Shown here: positions 47,201 through 61,529 of the stretch, piece by piece
Layout of the letters: each line of letters starts with the position of its first letter
How positions within the stretch are numbered: the stretch's first letter is position 1
Assembly (NCBI GenBank): GCA_013397075.1
Contig: VWZS01007472.1
Coordinates: 63,908-127,907 of the forward strand
Source: Rhabdornis inornatus
Lineage: Eukaryota > Chordata > Aves > Passeriformes > Rhabdornithidae
Reading direction: 5' to 3'
Length of the DNA: 64,000 bases
Notes under the pieces: generated by a model
The model's database searches: none
What the model was told of the DNA's origin: nothing
What the model saw: the letters and a program-made list of their open reading frames with translations, nothing else
Program-made: the position numbers and the translations under genes

Positions 47201-49659
47201 CTGACCTACTGAAAGGCTGTATTTTTGGCTTTTTCACAGAAATGTACTTCCTGCCAAAAAGTGTCCTCTTCAATCAAGTTTCAGAGCCAGACAAAAAAAA
47301 TCCATTATTTTTTCTTTCAAATAGATCTTAATATAACAATTTACTCCAGGAGTGTGAAAGAAACCATAATTTCAGGAAACATACCACAGCACAAATATAA
47401 ATTTGCTTCAGTTTGATTTGGCTTAGCATGGGATTGAGGTAAGTATTAGCAATTCCATAAGTTAGAATTTTTTTTTTTTTAATTGAAGTTGAAGTTCTCT
47501 GAATGAGGTACATAACTCCTTTTTTAAGGCATGAGCAGCCTTGATCACACTGAAAATCAGAAGTTTAATTTCACAAACTAGTCAGAAATTTTAGCTAAAC
47601 AACAGTTAATGCCATCTAGTGGAGTTTTTTTCTTGTTAATTTTTTTTAATATATATTTCAGAATGATTATTTTTGGCTGTGGATATCACAGCCCAGGTCT
47701 TTTGGAAACTTTACCAGCTGAATTACTGCCTTATCTGTGTGTTTTTCACATCTCCAACATCAAGATTTCTAGACTGAGATGAAATATTAATAAAGGTATA
47801 AACCACAACACTTTCTCTTCCTAAATAAATATTCCTTAAGCAGATACTCCTCAAGTAATGATCACTTGTTTTAATTACACTCAATACATTCTGGATTTTA
47901 AAGTCATACTCTCCAGAGTGACACAAAGCATGACAGCATGTCAAAGAAAGAAGAATAGGGCAACATTATTCAAGGTAATGGAATAATTTGCCATATTGCA
48001 TGAAAAAGAAGTCCTTCTTGAAGGACATTAGATTGTTTTTTACTGCACACAGCTTTATTATTTCTCTCCCAGTGGCATTTCTAGTTTGGAGAGCCCTAAA
48101 CTTGAAGTGGATCTTGAAGGAATGTTGCTGAAACCACACTGCCTATTCACCCAGGAAATTAGAAATATTTGCATCAGCTCTGAGTCACATGTTCTTTAGA
48201 AGCTTGTATTTACAACTTCATAGATTTCTTATTTTGCCACTGGGATGTTATGACTGAGCCTGCTGTCTCAGTGGTCTGGAGACAATACTTGGATTCATGT
48301 TTTTCTCACTTACAGAAGTACTAGTAAAGACATTCACCCTGATTATGAGAGCCTTGACCTCAGTCTCTTTTGACTGCTTTTGCTGAGGTGCTAACACTGC
48401 AGAGTTTCACAAAAATCTTGTTTTGGTCCAGACTTTTTTATTAAAAAGATTATAATGATAATGAGTTGTGAAATGAAAGTGATCTAACTTTCAAAAACAC
48501 AGAATTAGTGATTTATTGCCATTCGCTTACAACCTATGTTGAAGATTTACCTTGAGTATTGGAGTGTTGTAGTTGTCCTCAGTGTCACTATGCTGCTTTT
48601 CTGAAGTCATAAAGATAAAGCTAAGATAAGCCATCAGCAATCTCTGGACAGCTAACCCATCCCCTGACTCATAACAAATACAGATAATATCAATTTACTG
48701 AGAGAAGAGAAAAAAAATTCTAAAAAAATTGATGGTGACATGATGGAGTATTTACCCTTGTCCTTCATAATGCAAATAGTATTAAGATCAAACACCAGAA
48801 AACTACAGGAAAGACTACTATGAAGATCAGATTGTTAAAATATTTGTTTCTAGCAAAAACTATCAATGTGGTTTCAATGCTGAACTTCACTGAAGGAATA
48901 CATTTTTAATCCTATTTTATAGCAGCAGTGAAGCAGAAGATATGCTGGAAAGGTCATGTGTGCAGGCATCAAACATGCCTGTGTGGTGGTGTTGAGGCTG
49001 TTTGCTCCCAAACTCTCCCGCCCGGATCTCACAAACCAGTAGCACAGCGTCGAAGCACCTTGGCCCTGTCCTGCTGACCTGGGAGGAGTTTGCTAAATGG
49101 CCTTTGCACTACCCTGGTGACAGAGGGTAATTTACTCCAAGAGCTGCTAGACTGAGTCACATCCCAGGTGAGCTGCCCTGTGCTAGGACAGACCATAGCA
49201 CCTATCTACTGTCCTACTCCTAGCCCACAGCACCTTCTGAAACCCTGTGTTTCAAAGCTACAGAAGAGGGATTTCAGGTTGGCAGGGAATGGAAATGTAT
49301 GACATTTCTGCCTAAAGGGCCATACCAAAACAGAATATAAGTGTGGGAAGAAGGAGCATGAACATCAAAACAGAAGTGACCAGTACTCTTTCAGATCAGC
49401 AACAAGTGAGTTTAGCTTTTCAGCAAATGCAAGAGGACTTGCCTGAAATGAACAAAAGGGACAGGGACAGATCTCTGGGTAAGGAAGTGGACTAGAGGAA
49501 CAGAAAAGATTAAAAACACCAATCTGCTGATGGGGAAAGGATAAGACAGCTGTTCATTGGCAGGCAGATCATCTGATGCGTGATATCATAACTTGCCATC
49601 TTTGAAACTGTCAACATGATGAGAAATGGGTGATGGATATGCTGAAAGTTGTTCAAAAA

Positions 49660-50330
49660 CAAAGTTCAGGTTTTTCAGGTGTGGGTAATAGTGCTGGTTG
49701 ATGCAGGCAACAGGATCATCCATAGTAGGGCAGGAGGGGATTTCCACCCAACACAGTCAACTACAAGGAAGCCATATGAGAAGGTGAAATAACTGTGGGG
49801 GAGGAAAGAGTTTCTGGTTAGAGGAAGGGCAGGAAAACAAGGTAGAAGAAGGGAAGAGCAAGAATTTGTGGTAAAGGACAAAGCAAGACAAAAAAGTGCT
49901 GCTAGACAGCAAGTTGATTTGACAGCAGAAGGGAATAGTGTGGAGGACAAGTGAAAGGAGTTAGAGGCTGTACTATTTAGCAGATGTATAGGACTGGAAA
50001 TATTAAAGAGGAAATGACAGCTGGTACAGCTCAAAGAGAAATACTTTTCTGAATGGCAGTGGAGTTTGTCATGCTTAGCCACATAACAGAAGTTATTAAA
50101 TATTTGAATTAACAAACTGAACTCAAAAGGTGGGAGCGTGCACAAGAACAAACTACATATTTTGCTAGAGTAACAGATGGGTGGAATTTAATTATTTCCA
50201 GGACATGCAAGACCTGGGAATACAATACATGAAAGAGGAGAGGCTGGTGATCAGCTAGGAATATCTTGAGAGAAGAAAAACTCAGGTATGAGTTGACCAT
50301 AGAATAGCAGTGAAATGTCAAAATAATGCA
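49660..50330. other. Strand-asymmetric purine-rich region, origin unknown
   Basis: The plus strand is strongly A/G-biased for about 650 bp without being a simple repeat, which leaves a 158-codon minus-strand frame rich in Ser, Leu and Phe. This composition is typical of old coding or internal sequence of retroelements, but I recognise no protein motif or LTR next to it. It could also be compositional drift. Confidence 0.3.
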
Positions 50331-53300
50331 CTTATTACAAAAGGCAAGATAATAATCAGGATTTACCCAGATTATTTTTTTTCAATTGTGAAAGATTTTG
50401 GTGATAATTTGCTTACTTGTGACCCTGGCACCCATGTTCAATAAAGTTTCAAAAAGAAAAAACTAAGAGGCTGACTGTTAAGGTGGTCAGAGGTATTCAA
50501 CTCTCAGCTGAAGACACTGGAAAAAGAAAGACTTTGCTATTCCAGGGAAATGAAGGCTGAATAAATATGGAGGCTGAATCAATATGGTTGAATGGACCAT
50601 GCTTGCTGTCTATACCTCTCTAAGGTATATTTGCCTTTATATATACAGGTAAATTAGGAGAGAAAAGGGCTACTTATATTACAGGACAATACTGACACAA
50701 GAGCCAAGTATTTAAATTGGCCACCTAGACATTTTGGCTGAAAACTGTGAATACAAAAAAGTGACAGTGTGTTTAAAAAAAGGTCATTCCTGGAGCAGTG
50801 GGCCAAAACTTTTTAGTTTTTCTAAAATATAACAGCATCCTTCATGAGGTGCTCTTAGGTGCTTTAGATCAACAGATGTTGCAATTTTACTGTGTATCTG
50901 TGGAATTTTCCCTTTTGGCCGTATCATGTATTCAAATCTCCATTCAAAACTCACCATGAGCTCCAGCCTATGGTCATAGTTTTTAAGTGTTTTTTTCTGT
51001 GGGACACATTCCTTAGTTTTTATACTTCTACAATTTCAGCCAGAAAACTAGCCCAGCTTCAGTAGCCAGGGTTTTTTTTTTTTATTTGCATCTTCTTTTC
51101 TTTGGCCATCTTCTACTGCCACAGCAGCTGCTAGTTTTATTTGCCTAGTTCCTATGCCTAAAGAAAAAAGATACTGAGAACTCCCATATTCTCATAATTC
51201 TGGTCTCTGCAGCTGGCCTCTGAAACTTTGGTCTGCATCAGCTCTGCCTCTTTGTTCAGGCTTGGCAGCCACTGCCAATCTGCAGTGATCAAAGGCAGGA
51301 AGCATCCAGCACACCCTCATCCCCAGACCTCGTTGCAACACAGTCCCTGAGCAGGCCCTGAAATATGGTTCTTTGGGCTGTGATCTATTGCACACCCACA
51401 CAGGGCTCACTGACTTCACTGTGTCTCTGCCCGTGCATGATGTATGGCTTTCATTCCACAGTCAGGGCACTTCATATAGGAAAAGCTGAATGCCATTTGG
51501 AATTCTCCAGTGGTAGAAAAAAAGCAAGAATTGGACCTAGGCAGCCTTTTATGTCTTTGTAACAGATAAAGCTGTTCTAAAACATGTTTGGTTTGGTTTT
51601 GGTTTTTTTTCTCTTTTTTTTTTTCCAAACAAACACAAGTCTTCCTTTTACTTGGCTTGGGGTTTTTTTGCAATATAAATTCAGTTTCTGTCTTTCTTCC
51701 AAAATTGTGTGATGACAGGAGAACTGCTGAATGATGATGTCATGATAGACTAAAGAGAATACAATTGAGCAATTTGACAGGAAACCTGACTTTTTGTTGG
51801 ACTGTGCACAGTCCTTTGTTTTTGACTGTTTAACCACTCCAATACAATACGTGATATTTTTGCCATTTCAACTAAGGCATAACGGGCCACAGTAAAATTC
51901 CTACAAATTCCTTAGAGTTTCTGCCAGGGTAAAGAAGAACAATAAAATTGAGTGTCCAAATGTTTTTTTCATTCACTTCTGTATATAACAGTGATCTAAC
52001 TGGACAGGAGCTAATTTAAGTAAAATAATAAACTAATATCAGGTAGGGAAACATTTAACAATCCTGGTATTTCCAAAGAAAAGCATCAAATAGGATGCTT
52101 TTCAGTGTTCATAAAATGGCAAAAAAAAAGGACACTTTCAAAGTCCCTTTCAAGTCCACTTTGAAGCAGCAGATCGTGCCACCCAAACTGTGTTTTTATA
52201 TGTAACAAAGAAACAGCGTCTAATGTTCTGGAAGATAGTATGGGTGGTTGCTCGGTGTTTCTGAAAACTATGGCTTTTTTTTAAACTGAAAAAGATCCTT
52301 GGATTTAATAATTGTTTTACTAAAGGAGGTAATAAATTTCAGTACTCTTTCTATGAAGAACTACCATAACTACGGTTTCTGGTGTGATCACAAGCAGTTT
52401 GTTAGCAAGATATTGTCTAAAAAATCTAGAAATATATATGATCATAGATTTCCAGTGTGAAGTCACCCAGCATTCAAAAGAGGTCCATAGGTACTAAAAA
52501 CCTTAAGCTGAATCATAACAATATCCCAATTTTTAATTTCCCATAGGGTGGTGTGGTCCAAAATTTTTTAAAAACTTTGAAGCCTCTGCATATTTTTCAT
52601 GTTATTATAAAATATTTACCTGGAAGGGCTGGATGGCACTTGCAGCTAAAAACCCTTCTGAAACATTTACTCTTAAAATACTCCACATTCTTAACCTCTC
52701 AACTTTCATCTTGCTCGGAACTGAAAAGGAGAAGAAAGCAAGATCAGACCTTGCAGCTCTTGTACAGTCACCACTGTACATATTTTACAAAACAAGGGAT
52801 GAAGGGTCGGATAGTCAGAGACTCAGATTGGGCATGTGAAGAGGAAAGAAGCTGTCACCTCACACTTCCTTATCTCCTTCCTACTGTGGAGGAAACAGGA
52901 CAAGGCTGGTTGGGATGGTGGCTGCAGCTGCTGCAGAGATACAGTGTGGGATGAATCAATGAGGCTGCAAAATGCCGTGGCACAGGATCAGTGCAGCCCC
53001 ACTGGTGTCACACTGAACCTGGGGGATCATTCTCCCCTCTGACACATGCTGGAAAAAGAGGATTTGTCCATATGTCTAGGGAAGAGCTCCCATTTAGGCG
53101 CAGAGCCACTTCCCACAGGTGAGCGAGAAGAGACACCAGTAGCTAAAACTCAGCTAGGCAGACCTAATGCACATTGTCCTTATCAAAAAAATGCAGGCTG
53201 GGCTGTGTGAAGGACCATATGGAAACACAGCCTGCCTAAACCTGAAATCTGATCAATTGAAACTGAACTATAATACACTATTCAGTTAACCTCTTTATAA

Positions 53301-56300
53301 ATAATTCAGTTGATTTAATAACATAAGCTTTTTTTCTTTATTGAACCACATTATTTTAGTACAAAATATGCTTCAAATTATTAATTTCCTCCCATTAAGC
53401 AGTATCAACATTATCCACTTCCCAGGATCAAGTTTCTATTAGGTGTATTAACTCAAACTCTTAGCTTAATTGTCTTTGCTGGTCTTGTCCTTGCTGATAA
53501 TTTGGCCCTCTATATTCATTTGATATGATCAGGAAAAAAAAATAGGTTTCTTTGTCTGTTTTTTCCACTGCTACCTAAGTAAGACTAAACCTAGTAGATG
53601 AAAATAAGCTTGACCATAGAGAAAAAAGCAAAGTATTTGAGAGTGTACCTCAAATCTAATGACGTAATGTGTGGAGAGAGGCTTGGCCTGTGTCTGCATG
53701 GATGTGCTGCAGTATCCTTGAGCATGCTGTCCTTTCCAAACACACAAAAAATGCAGCAATGGGGGTGCTGCATGTGTAGCCAGCTCATTTTCGCATCTAT
53801 CTGACACACTCAGGATAATACCAAACCCAGATAACAGCAACCAGTGCTGCACAAAGAACTGCAAGAACTAACAGAATATTTCTGACAACATTTTGACTGA
53901 ATTTATATAAAATACTCCTTCCAGTCTCTGTAATATAGGCTAGCTAATATTTATATTTCATGTTTAGAAATCACTGGCAACAAATATCAGCCAGAGAGCA
54001 CCACATGGGCATCTGCAGGCAGCCACTCTGGAATCTGTGGAGGCAGAAAGGTCCCAGTTTCCCTGGTCACCCTCTGTGTATTTACATGCCAGTGTAATGC
54101 AACTGAAAAATGAGCTGCTGTGCATTGTCAGAGAGCTGAGGCAGAAAGTTTCGTAGTCAATACCTCTGAGTTCTTAGGCATTTAAGTAGATCAGAAGTTG
54201 TCCAAAGGCTTAATGCTGGAGCTGGATGAAGAACCAGCAGAATCAACAAAGCATGTGGCACAAAAATCAGGTATATTCATTATATCTGATATTGGCTGGA
54301 AGATTGACAGAGCACAGGCTGACTTCTTCGACTGAATTATCATATGATGGAGAGGGATATAGAGATGTTCTTGCTCATGAGATGAGTCCTGGGCAGTTTT
54401 TGTGTCCAGCACAGTGGGAAGAACACTGTTGATGAATGCAAATCTGTATCCTGCAATTTCAGCAACATCCAAACTCAGGCTGTAAGTTTGAAGTGAGATG
54501 AAGGTCTTAATATCTAATAGCAAAAAGTAAATAACAATTTAATGGTCCTCTTGATGTTAAAAATTTATGGTCTTCACACTCTTGGTGTTCAGCTGTTAAT
54601 AGTCACATAAGTTTTAGAAACAAAACCAAAACAAAACCCACCATAATTTAAAAATAAATCTTTCGCCTCCCTCTAGAAAAGACAGTGGCCAACTATCCAG
54701 GCAAATTCCCTGCTCAGTCATATTTTGACTGTAAATTTTAGTGATGTAACTCTTACATGTGAGAAAGTTAGAATAAAGATATGATCTGTACTTTTTTCTA
54801 CCATTATATCTCTGGATATTTCTAGGACATGCTATGCCACAGGTGAAAACACATAAAAATATATTCATCTTTCTGGAAAACTCTAAGCTGCCAATTGAGT
54901 AAAACAATTTCCATGTTTTACTGGAAATCTCTGTTTATCAAAGTCAATTTATATGATCTATCAGATGAATCATTGCATTTTAAATGCTAGCAGGAGGCAC
55001 ATTATGAAAGGCACCAGTTTGCTTAAGGTCCCTTCTGTATGTAGTCTGCAAAGTGAGCGCAATTTCACAAAGACAGCTGAAGTGCAAATGATTGAGTAAT
55101 GAAGACACTAAAAAACACACAATAATTTGGCTGTCATTAGCTAGTCCTTTCCACAAACAAAAAACCCATATCCATAAATGACAAGGGATACATACTTTAT
55201 TATTTACATTCCTTTCATCATCTAAAAATCTACTTGACTTACTGTGCTTGAACTCTAGAGTCAACAGTCTTGAATGAACTGTGACACTGACCACCTCCCT
55301 GAAGTTGCCACACCACTGGTTATGGTGGTCTGGTGCACTCCAAGTTGATCAGCTACTGCCTGCCTCTGAATACCATGGACACACATTCACTAAACACCAG
55401 CTTCCATGGGCAAGGCCTTACTTTCTGAGCTGTGTGGAAAGTTCATTCAGGCTCCTGAATTGCTTGGTTCCTGAACTGCCGTGGGTGGCAGTTTTTTCCT
55501 CGAAAAAGGCTCAATCCCAAGAAGGAACTACTGTCTAGTTTGTAACAGAGACAGAAAACCATGGCGGGATCAGGCCAGCATGCAAGTAAGCATAGAAAAG
55601 ACCCTAGAGGGTCAGACACCTGGAATTATCTTCCTAATATTATTGAGTATTGGCAGATCCAATCTATTGGATCACAAATAAGTGCCTGCAATGAGCCACA
55701 GGCATTAAATGCATTTTGGCATTTGCACACAAGTGTTATTGTTAAGTTACATGTTCTTCTTGATGAACTATGTGTGAAATGCTGTGAAAAGTTTATTAAT
55801 ATCCACTGGCCACAATGAAAAATTGATGGATTATAAAGGTGGATAATTTATTAGTTGTTTAATTAAGCAAAAGAGTGGTTAAGAATCCCATCATATGTAT
55901 GTCAAACCTGTCTCCGAAGTAAGAAAAAGTTTATGTTTTCACTTGAGAGAAATAGGGTTGGAAGAGTAAAGGATGTGAGTTTGAATGAATCATTGATTAA
56001 CCCAAGAAGGGTAGAAAATGTCCCTTTGCTCTTGAAACTACAATATTTTGTATAAGATTTAAAGATTGCAACGTGTGCCAGAGGTTTGGAGACTGACTAA
56101 ACAGCTTCCTAGCAGCAAGCAGACTTCAAGGAAAGCCCCAGAAAAGAAAATATATGCATGGTTTACCTTTGTTTCTAGTAATCCTTGTTACTTCTGTAAC
56201 CATGCTGGCTCTGTTTGGATGTTGTAAATAAAATGCTTTTACTTGCGTTTACCCTAACCTGACCAGGAGTGAAGATGACTTCAAAGCATCTGGCAAACAT

Positions 56301-56567
56301 CAAAGCACGCCAGCTGGACAACACACAGACCTTCTCATCTGGTGCTGGCTTACTCCTGGAGAGTGAAGTGCTCCAATCCATTTCTCCAGGACAGCTAAAA
56401 TGGAAGCACAAATTATTTCCATTAAGGTGTAGAATGGGTTTTGCAATTCAGATAAACAGAGATAAGTTCTGATGCTGGTGGTGTTTCCAAAGACTGTCTG
56501 GAATATGAGAACTGGAAGGTCTCTAATTACAGGCCTTATTTCTCTATGATTTATGGGCTCACAATTA

Positions 56568-56590
56568 AAACGTTAATATGTTTAACGTTT
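56568..56590. repeat. Perfect 9-bp hairpin with 5-nt loop
   Basis: AAACGTTAA at 56568-56576 and its exact reverse complement at 56582-56590, separated by TATGT. No associated gene or terminator is evident. Confidence 0.8.
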
Positions 56591-56823
56591 ATTTTCATCA
56601 GCTTTAGAACAACCTACCATGCATCTGATAACATTTATTGCAAGTGAAATTCCCATTCAGAAATCTCAAACTTCCAGTCATTCAAATAAAAGAAGTAAAC
56701 AGTACCAGCTTGCATCCAGTAAAAAATCACCCAGCTCAAGAAATGAAAAACAAGCAGTCAAGCAGAGCATGTCACAAACAATTTCATAACCATGGAGATG
56801 CAACTGGCACAACAAGAGCTATT

Positions 56824-56881
56824 TAAAATCTCTAGTTGTGTCTGAAACTGTCTAAAATCTCTAGCTGTGTCTCTAGCTGTG
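56824..56881 (+). repeat. 29-bp imperfect tandem duplication
   Basis: TAAAATCTCTAGTTGTGTCT at 56824 recurs with one change at 56853, so the period is 29 bp. A third partial copy (CTCTAGCTGTG) starts near 56871. It looks like a recent local duplication. Confidence 0.85.
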
Positions 56882-58094
56882 TGAGTCAATGACCGTATAA
56901 CAAGAGTGCAACTAACTAGTTACTAACAATGAGTGATAATCACACTGCTTAGTGATTCAGACTGTATGATCAACCCAGCTCTCTGGTCAGCTTAAGTGGA
57001 AATTACATGAGATACTTGAACATACATTTTCAGTGTTTTCTGCTTTGGCTAAGTCAGAAATATATGAAAATAGCTTTCTGCCACCATTTCAGCTCTTTTG
57101 ATAGTAAATTAAGACCTCAACAGATGTGCAGGTTATGAAGTAACCTACATACAGAAACCTATAGTACAGTAACCTATAAAGAAAAGGATAAATTTTGATT
57201 GAACTCAATGAATAGTTAATGGCATAACATCAATAATTTAATCTAAATTATTATGCTTATTTCGATAAGCTTTATTTCCATATTTCCAGTGTAAAAGTTT
57301 TGCATGATTCAGAGAATATCTAGAGGGGCATATGATCTCAGCTTGTCCAGATACTTTTATTTTCCTTTTCTGGCATACATGCCCAGTTTTCCCATCCATA
57401 CTCTATAGTTTTTATCATTGAAGCTACTTTAGGCTAGACAAACAGTAACCTCTTGCCACCATGATCTGTGGTGGCTGAGAGGTAGCAATTCAATAAAAAA
57501 CTTTGAGTATCTATCCATTTTCATGGCTGAATGACTCATGTTTAAGGTAAACAGTGAAAACTGCAGTTTCAGTGTGGTGTGATTTTTAGATACTGTCTGT
57601 ATGAATGCATCTGTACTAAAACCAGCATTTGTTTCAGCTCATGAAAATTCAAACTACCTGAGTATTCCTCATCAAAGTCCTCCAAGGTAAGCAAATAAGG
57701 ACAGAAATGAAACTGTAAAGCTTAACCTACTTTATAAAATCCAATGAAGAGTGTTAGATTTTGCTTACAACTCTTGGAGAAAACATAACTCTGCAAACGA
57801 CATATTGGTTCCAAATAGAAATTCATAAGCCTTATAGAACCTGATCCTGCATGCAGACCATACTAGTGAGCCCACATCTAGTAAACAGGGTAGACACAAT
57901 ATTCCCATCACCTCACCTTTGCAGCCTGCACAGAGCATTTGAGCCCCAAGCGCACAAGAAAAAAAGAGAAACTGCAGTGCGCCAAGTGAGCTCCACTCCA
58001 GTGCCAGGCCAGCAGAGACTAGGGGAGCTGAGCTAACTTCTCCCAAGGAGGAGCCTCACTGTTGTCCTCAGACCAAATGGGTGGTTACAGTGAT

Positions 58095-58345
58095 GAGTGG
58101 CAGTTTCTTCTCTCAGGTGCAGGCAAAGGGCAATAAACACATCTTGCAGAGATGAGAACTAAAACCACTTTAGCAGAGAAGATGGTTGGGCATGAGCTAG
58201 TTGTCCAGGACTCTGTGCAATCTCAATCCTTGACAATATTCAATATTTATCTGGATGAGGGACTGAAACAACCTCAGCTTACTTTGAAGGTGGTCTTGCT
58301 TTGAGTGGACAGACTGATTAGAGACCTCGGGGACCTGGAGTTGCT
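58095..58345 (+). mobile_element. CR1 3'-end fragment, plus strand
   Basis: Resembles the last part of CR1. A TTCTTCTCTCAGGTG stretch near 58105 corresponds to the region just downstream of ORF2 motifs. The 3' tail words follow: TCTGGATGAGG near 58251, then CTTGCTTTGAGTGGACAGAC near 58294, then GAGACCTCGGGGACCTGG at 58321-58338. It is strongly diverged with no preserved terminal repeat, so it is an old copy. Limits are approximate. Confidence 0.6.
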
Positions 58346-60779
58346 TCATGACCACATAATTTCATTAGAAATTAGGGTTGTAAAACACAGTGTTATTTCA
58401 GGGTCTCAACAGACCTGAAGAAAAAAGGCAAGAACTTGAAATCAGGACTTTTTCTTACTGATCTTTCCTTTCATCATAAGAGATGCCTCATCAAAGCATT
58501 CTAAACTCACTAAGATAATTTCATCTTTCCTTTCAAAAATAAATAAAGAAATGAAAAGTTTGTTTATAATTTGTCTTTTGGGATTTTATGATGGTTGAGG
58601 CTTTTTTTTTTTCTTCTTTTTTTTTATTTTCATCACATAGCGTGATCAAGTTCCTAAAGTTCATATTTATAATCTTTTTAATGTTGTTTCCAGGGGCTTT
58701 TCAGGAAAATACCAAATATTGCAAAACAACATAACAAAAAGAAGCAACACTCAACAAAGACTTTTCTCAGGCCCCTATCTTTAATTGAACTTACAGTTCT
58801 TAGCTCATGAGGACGGTAAATGTGGGTAAAAATCATTAAATATTGCGGTGGCCTCAGCTGTAATAATGCAAGCTTTTTTAGCAGCTACATATGAACATCA
58901 TGTTACTGATTCCTATGAGGTATTTCTGAACATCTCCTTTAAATTATTTTTCCTTCATATGTACTTCCCTTAAAAATGTTGAATTTCTCCACTCACTATG
59001 GAAAACTGCTGCTGACATTGCTGTTGGGTTCCATTTGAGCAGATGACTGTGCATAAATATTTAAATGTATGTGAGGAGATGAAAAGAAATACTTTTCCAG
59101 AACCTTAAATGTACTTTATTTAATTTAATTGAAAAACAATGTCAGATAGCTATTTTCATATTTCACCTTGTAAAAAAAACAACTTCTTAAGTATATGCTT
59201 AAATAACCCAGGTCAAATAGTCTTTAAAAACAAACATATTTCTCTTCTAAATTCAAGGGAAAGGAATTAAATAAATACAAATACAGGCTGTTAAACTGAG
59301 AATGTAGCCAGAGACACTTGCTGAAAGTGAGTCAAGCTGTTCTGAAATTAGGACATAAAAATACTTTTCTGAGCATATATCTCTTCTTACCCAAATGAGC
59401 TGGGATAAATAGAATAGTGGAAAGTTTGCAGGCTGGCTCTTGCATATGAGAGATTAGATCCTTCTCTTCAGAATATCCCTCCCTCTTTAGGTACCTTGAA
59501 ATTGTTCCATACATTATTTATTTAAAGTGGAAAGTCATAAATATTTGGCCAACTTGGGGAATGGATGAATAAAATTTACCCAAATTCGCACTTCACAGGA
59601 ACTGCTTCACAAAATCTTGTGGTTGTATTGCTCAACAGTTTCAGATTAGATGTGACCAAGATCAGAGGGAATGTTATGATGAATCTAAAATTTTTTACAA
59701 ATAATAATACAAATTTTTAAGCATTTTTCAAGTATTATTTCCTAGCCCTATACCTCTCTCCAATTTATGCCTCTTTTTTCATCATATTAACTGTTAATAA
59801 AATTAATAATTCCTTTCCATGACTAGGTTTCATGAAGCCATAAAAGCAAGCCATGTGAAGTGGAGAGGTCTGAAACCTGTGGTGATGCCTTAGCACAATT
59901 AACCAGAAACCAGCAGCTGTCACACACCACTAACTGGGCTAACATGTCAGTCAACAAATGAAACAAATGCATGACCTACTAAAGAGGCATTGCAAAACTA
60001 CTTTCTTTTCTAATTTTAGCCATCTGATACACTAGGACTTAATAGCAGGCATGTGACACCAGACAAATTCATGATTCAATTCTTTGTTCAGAATTTCCCC
60101 ATAACTACTCAGTGTACTAGTACAAAGTCACTGCCTAGTGTCCTTTTTTCTACGCCCTGTATTTCAAGGGGTCAGAAACTTTATCCTGTGAATTATTGAC
60201 CATGAAAGGCCGTGCATATCACCCTATTCCCCCTCAGCTCAGGCTCTGTCTCATTTTGGAATTTTTATTACTCTGTTCAGTCTTATTCTGCAATATTTGC
60301 TTATAGAGTCTTGATATTTCCATCTGAATTTGTCTGAATTTATTGCATTGTTCATAAGAAATTTACTCACATTTCTACTGTTATATCATGGCTGCCAAAT
60401 GTAACAGTTGTTCCCTCTTGTACCACTGCCCTGTCATACAGGTGATAAATGTAATATGAGACATCTGAAAAGAACATTTGTCAGAAAAATACAGTAAAAT
60501 ATGGAATATCCAAAGAGTACTTGGAACATGTATGAGCATTTTGTTATAGATGGCAAAAACAGTATCCTAATTTGTATTCTAACAGAGGAGTAGAAGAAAA
60601 CTAAGGCAAGACTGAATGAAAAATAACCAAATAATAATTTTTGGAAAAGAAAAATAAACAGGAATAGAAAAGGCAAGAAAATATTAAAAAGCATTGGCCT
60701 CCAAGAACTACGTTTAAAAAGTCCAGGCACAAGAGCTGAGAAACAATTGCAAGTGAATAAAGAAGTTATGATGAACTAT
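58346..60779. other. Unique non-coding DNA
   Basis: AT-rich with a T-rich tract at 58602-58630. Frames are 98 codons or fewer. The longest (60434-60730, minus) is Phe-rich with no domain. No gene or repeat family is seen. Confidence 0.55.
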
Positions 60780-61269
60780 TAGTCTTCTGAAGAAGTGGGA
60801 GCAGTGTCAAATTCCCCATTACACAGGCAGGTTGCAGGAGCAGAGGGGCCTTTCACCAAGGTCAAGCACAAAAAGCAAATATGCAGGAATGGGTAGCTAG
60901 GACAAGCTGCTGAGGACATGTATAAATAAGTATTTATGGTAGAAATCAGAAGGGGCAAGTCACTAATAGAGATACAGCTAACAAGATTGAGACCTGAAGA
61001 AATTTGTTCTGGAAGCTGAAATAAGACCAATATGAGCAGTGGCCATATATTCAGCAGGAAGGAAGGCTATTGCCAAATGAGATGGAGAAAGCCAAGCCTT
61101 CACTGCCTTCTTTGTATCAATATTCACTAAGAAGATTCAGTAGAACTATCTGTCTGGTACTAATGACAAAAGGGTGTTATTTCAAACTAGAAACATTAGG
61201 AGCAAATTAAAAAGCACGTCCTTCTAGAGATTTATATTTTTTTAAACCACATGAATTTGGCAAACTAGG

Positions 61270-61380
61270 ATTAAAAAAAAATAAGGAAAAAAAGAAAAAG
61301 AAAACCAAGCAAACAACAAAAACCACACACATACAAACAAATCCAAACAGAAAAACAATAACAACACAAAAACACAAAAG
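61270..61380. repeat. A-rich low-complexity tract
   Basis: About 110 bp of A runs interrupted by G and then by C (AACAACAAAAACC type). It lies inside the decayed CR1 and probably arose after insertion. The 60-codon minus-strand Phe/Val/Cys-rich frame at 61207-61389 is a product of this bias. Confidence 0.85.
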
Positions 61381-61529
61381 CCTGACCAAAACAACCTCAG
61401 AACTGGCGAGTACTTAACTTGGAAAAATTCAAAATTCTTGAACTAAAATATTGAAAAGGGCACTAGTGGGCTTTTTCATAGAAGTGAGAATGAAGACTAC
61501 CTGATTTAATGTCAGTTACTGGATTATGT

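Larger units (their letters stand above)
42049..58094. other. Long unique non-coding stretch
   Basis: About 16 kb with no confidently assigned gene or large transposon. The longest frames are 158 codons (49675-50151, minus, in a purine-rich stretch), 133 codons (52553-52954, plus) and 112 codons (44821-45159, minus). None has a recognisable domain and most overlap antisense frames. A slightly CpG-richer patch lies at 49010-49060. Simple repeats and two small duplications are listed separately. Confidence 0.5.

Noticed and set aside
52553..52954. 133-codon plus-strand frame
   Set aside because: No recognisable domain, and short overlapping frames lie within it; nothing supports it as coding.
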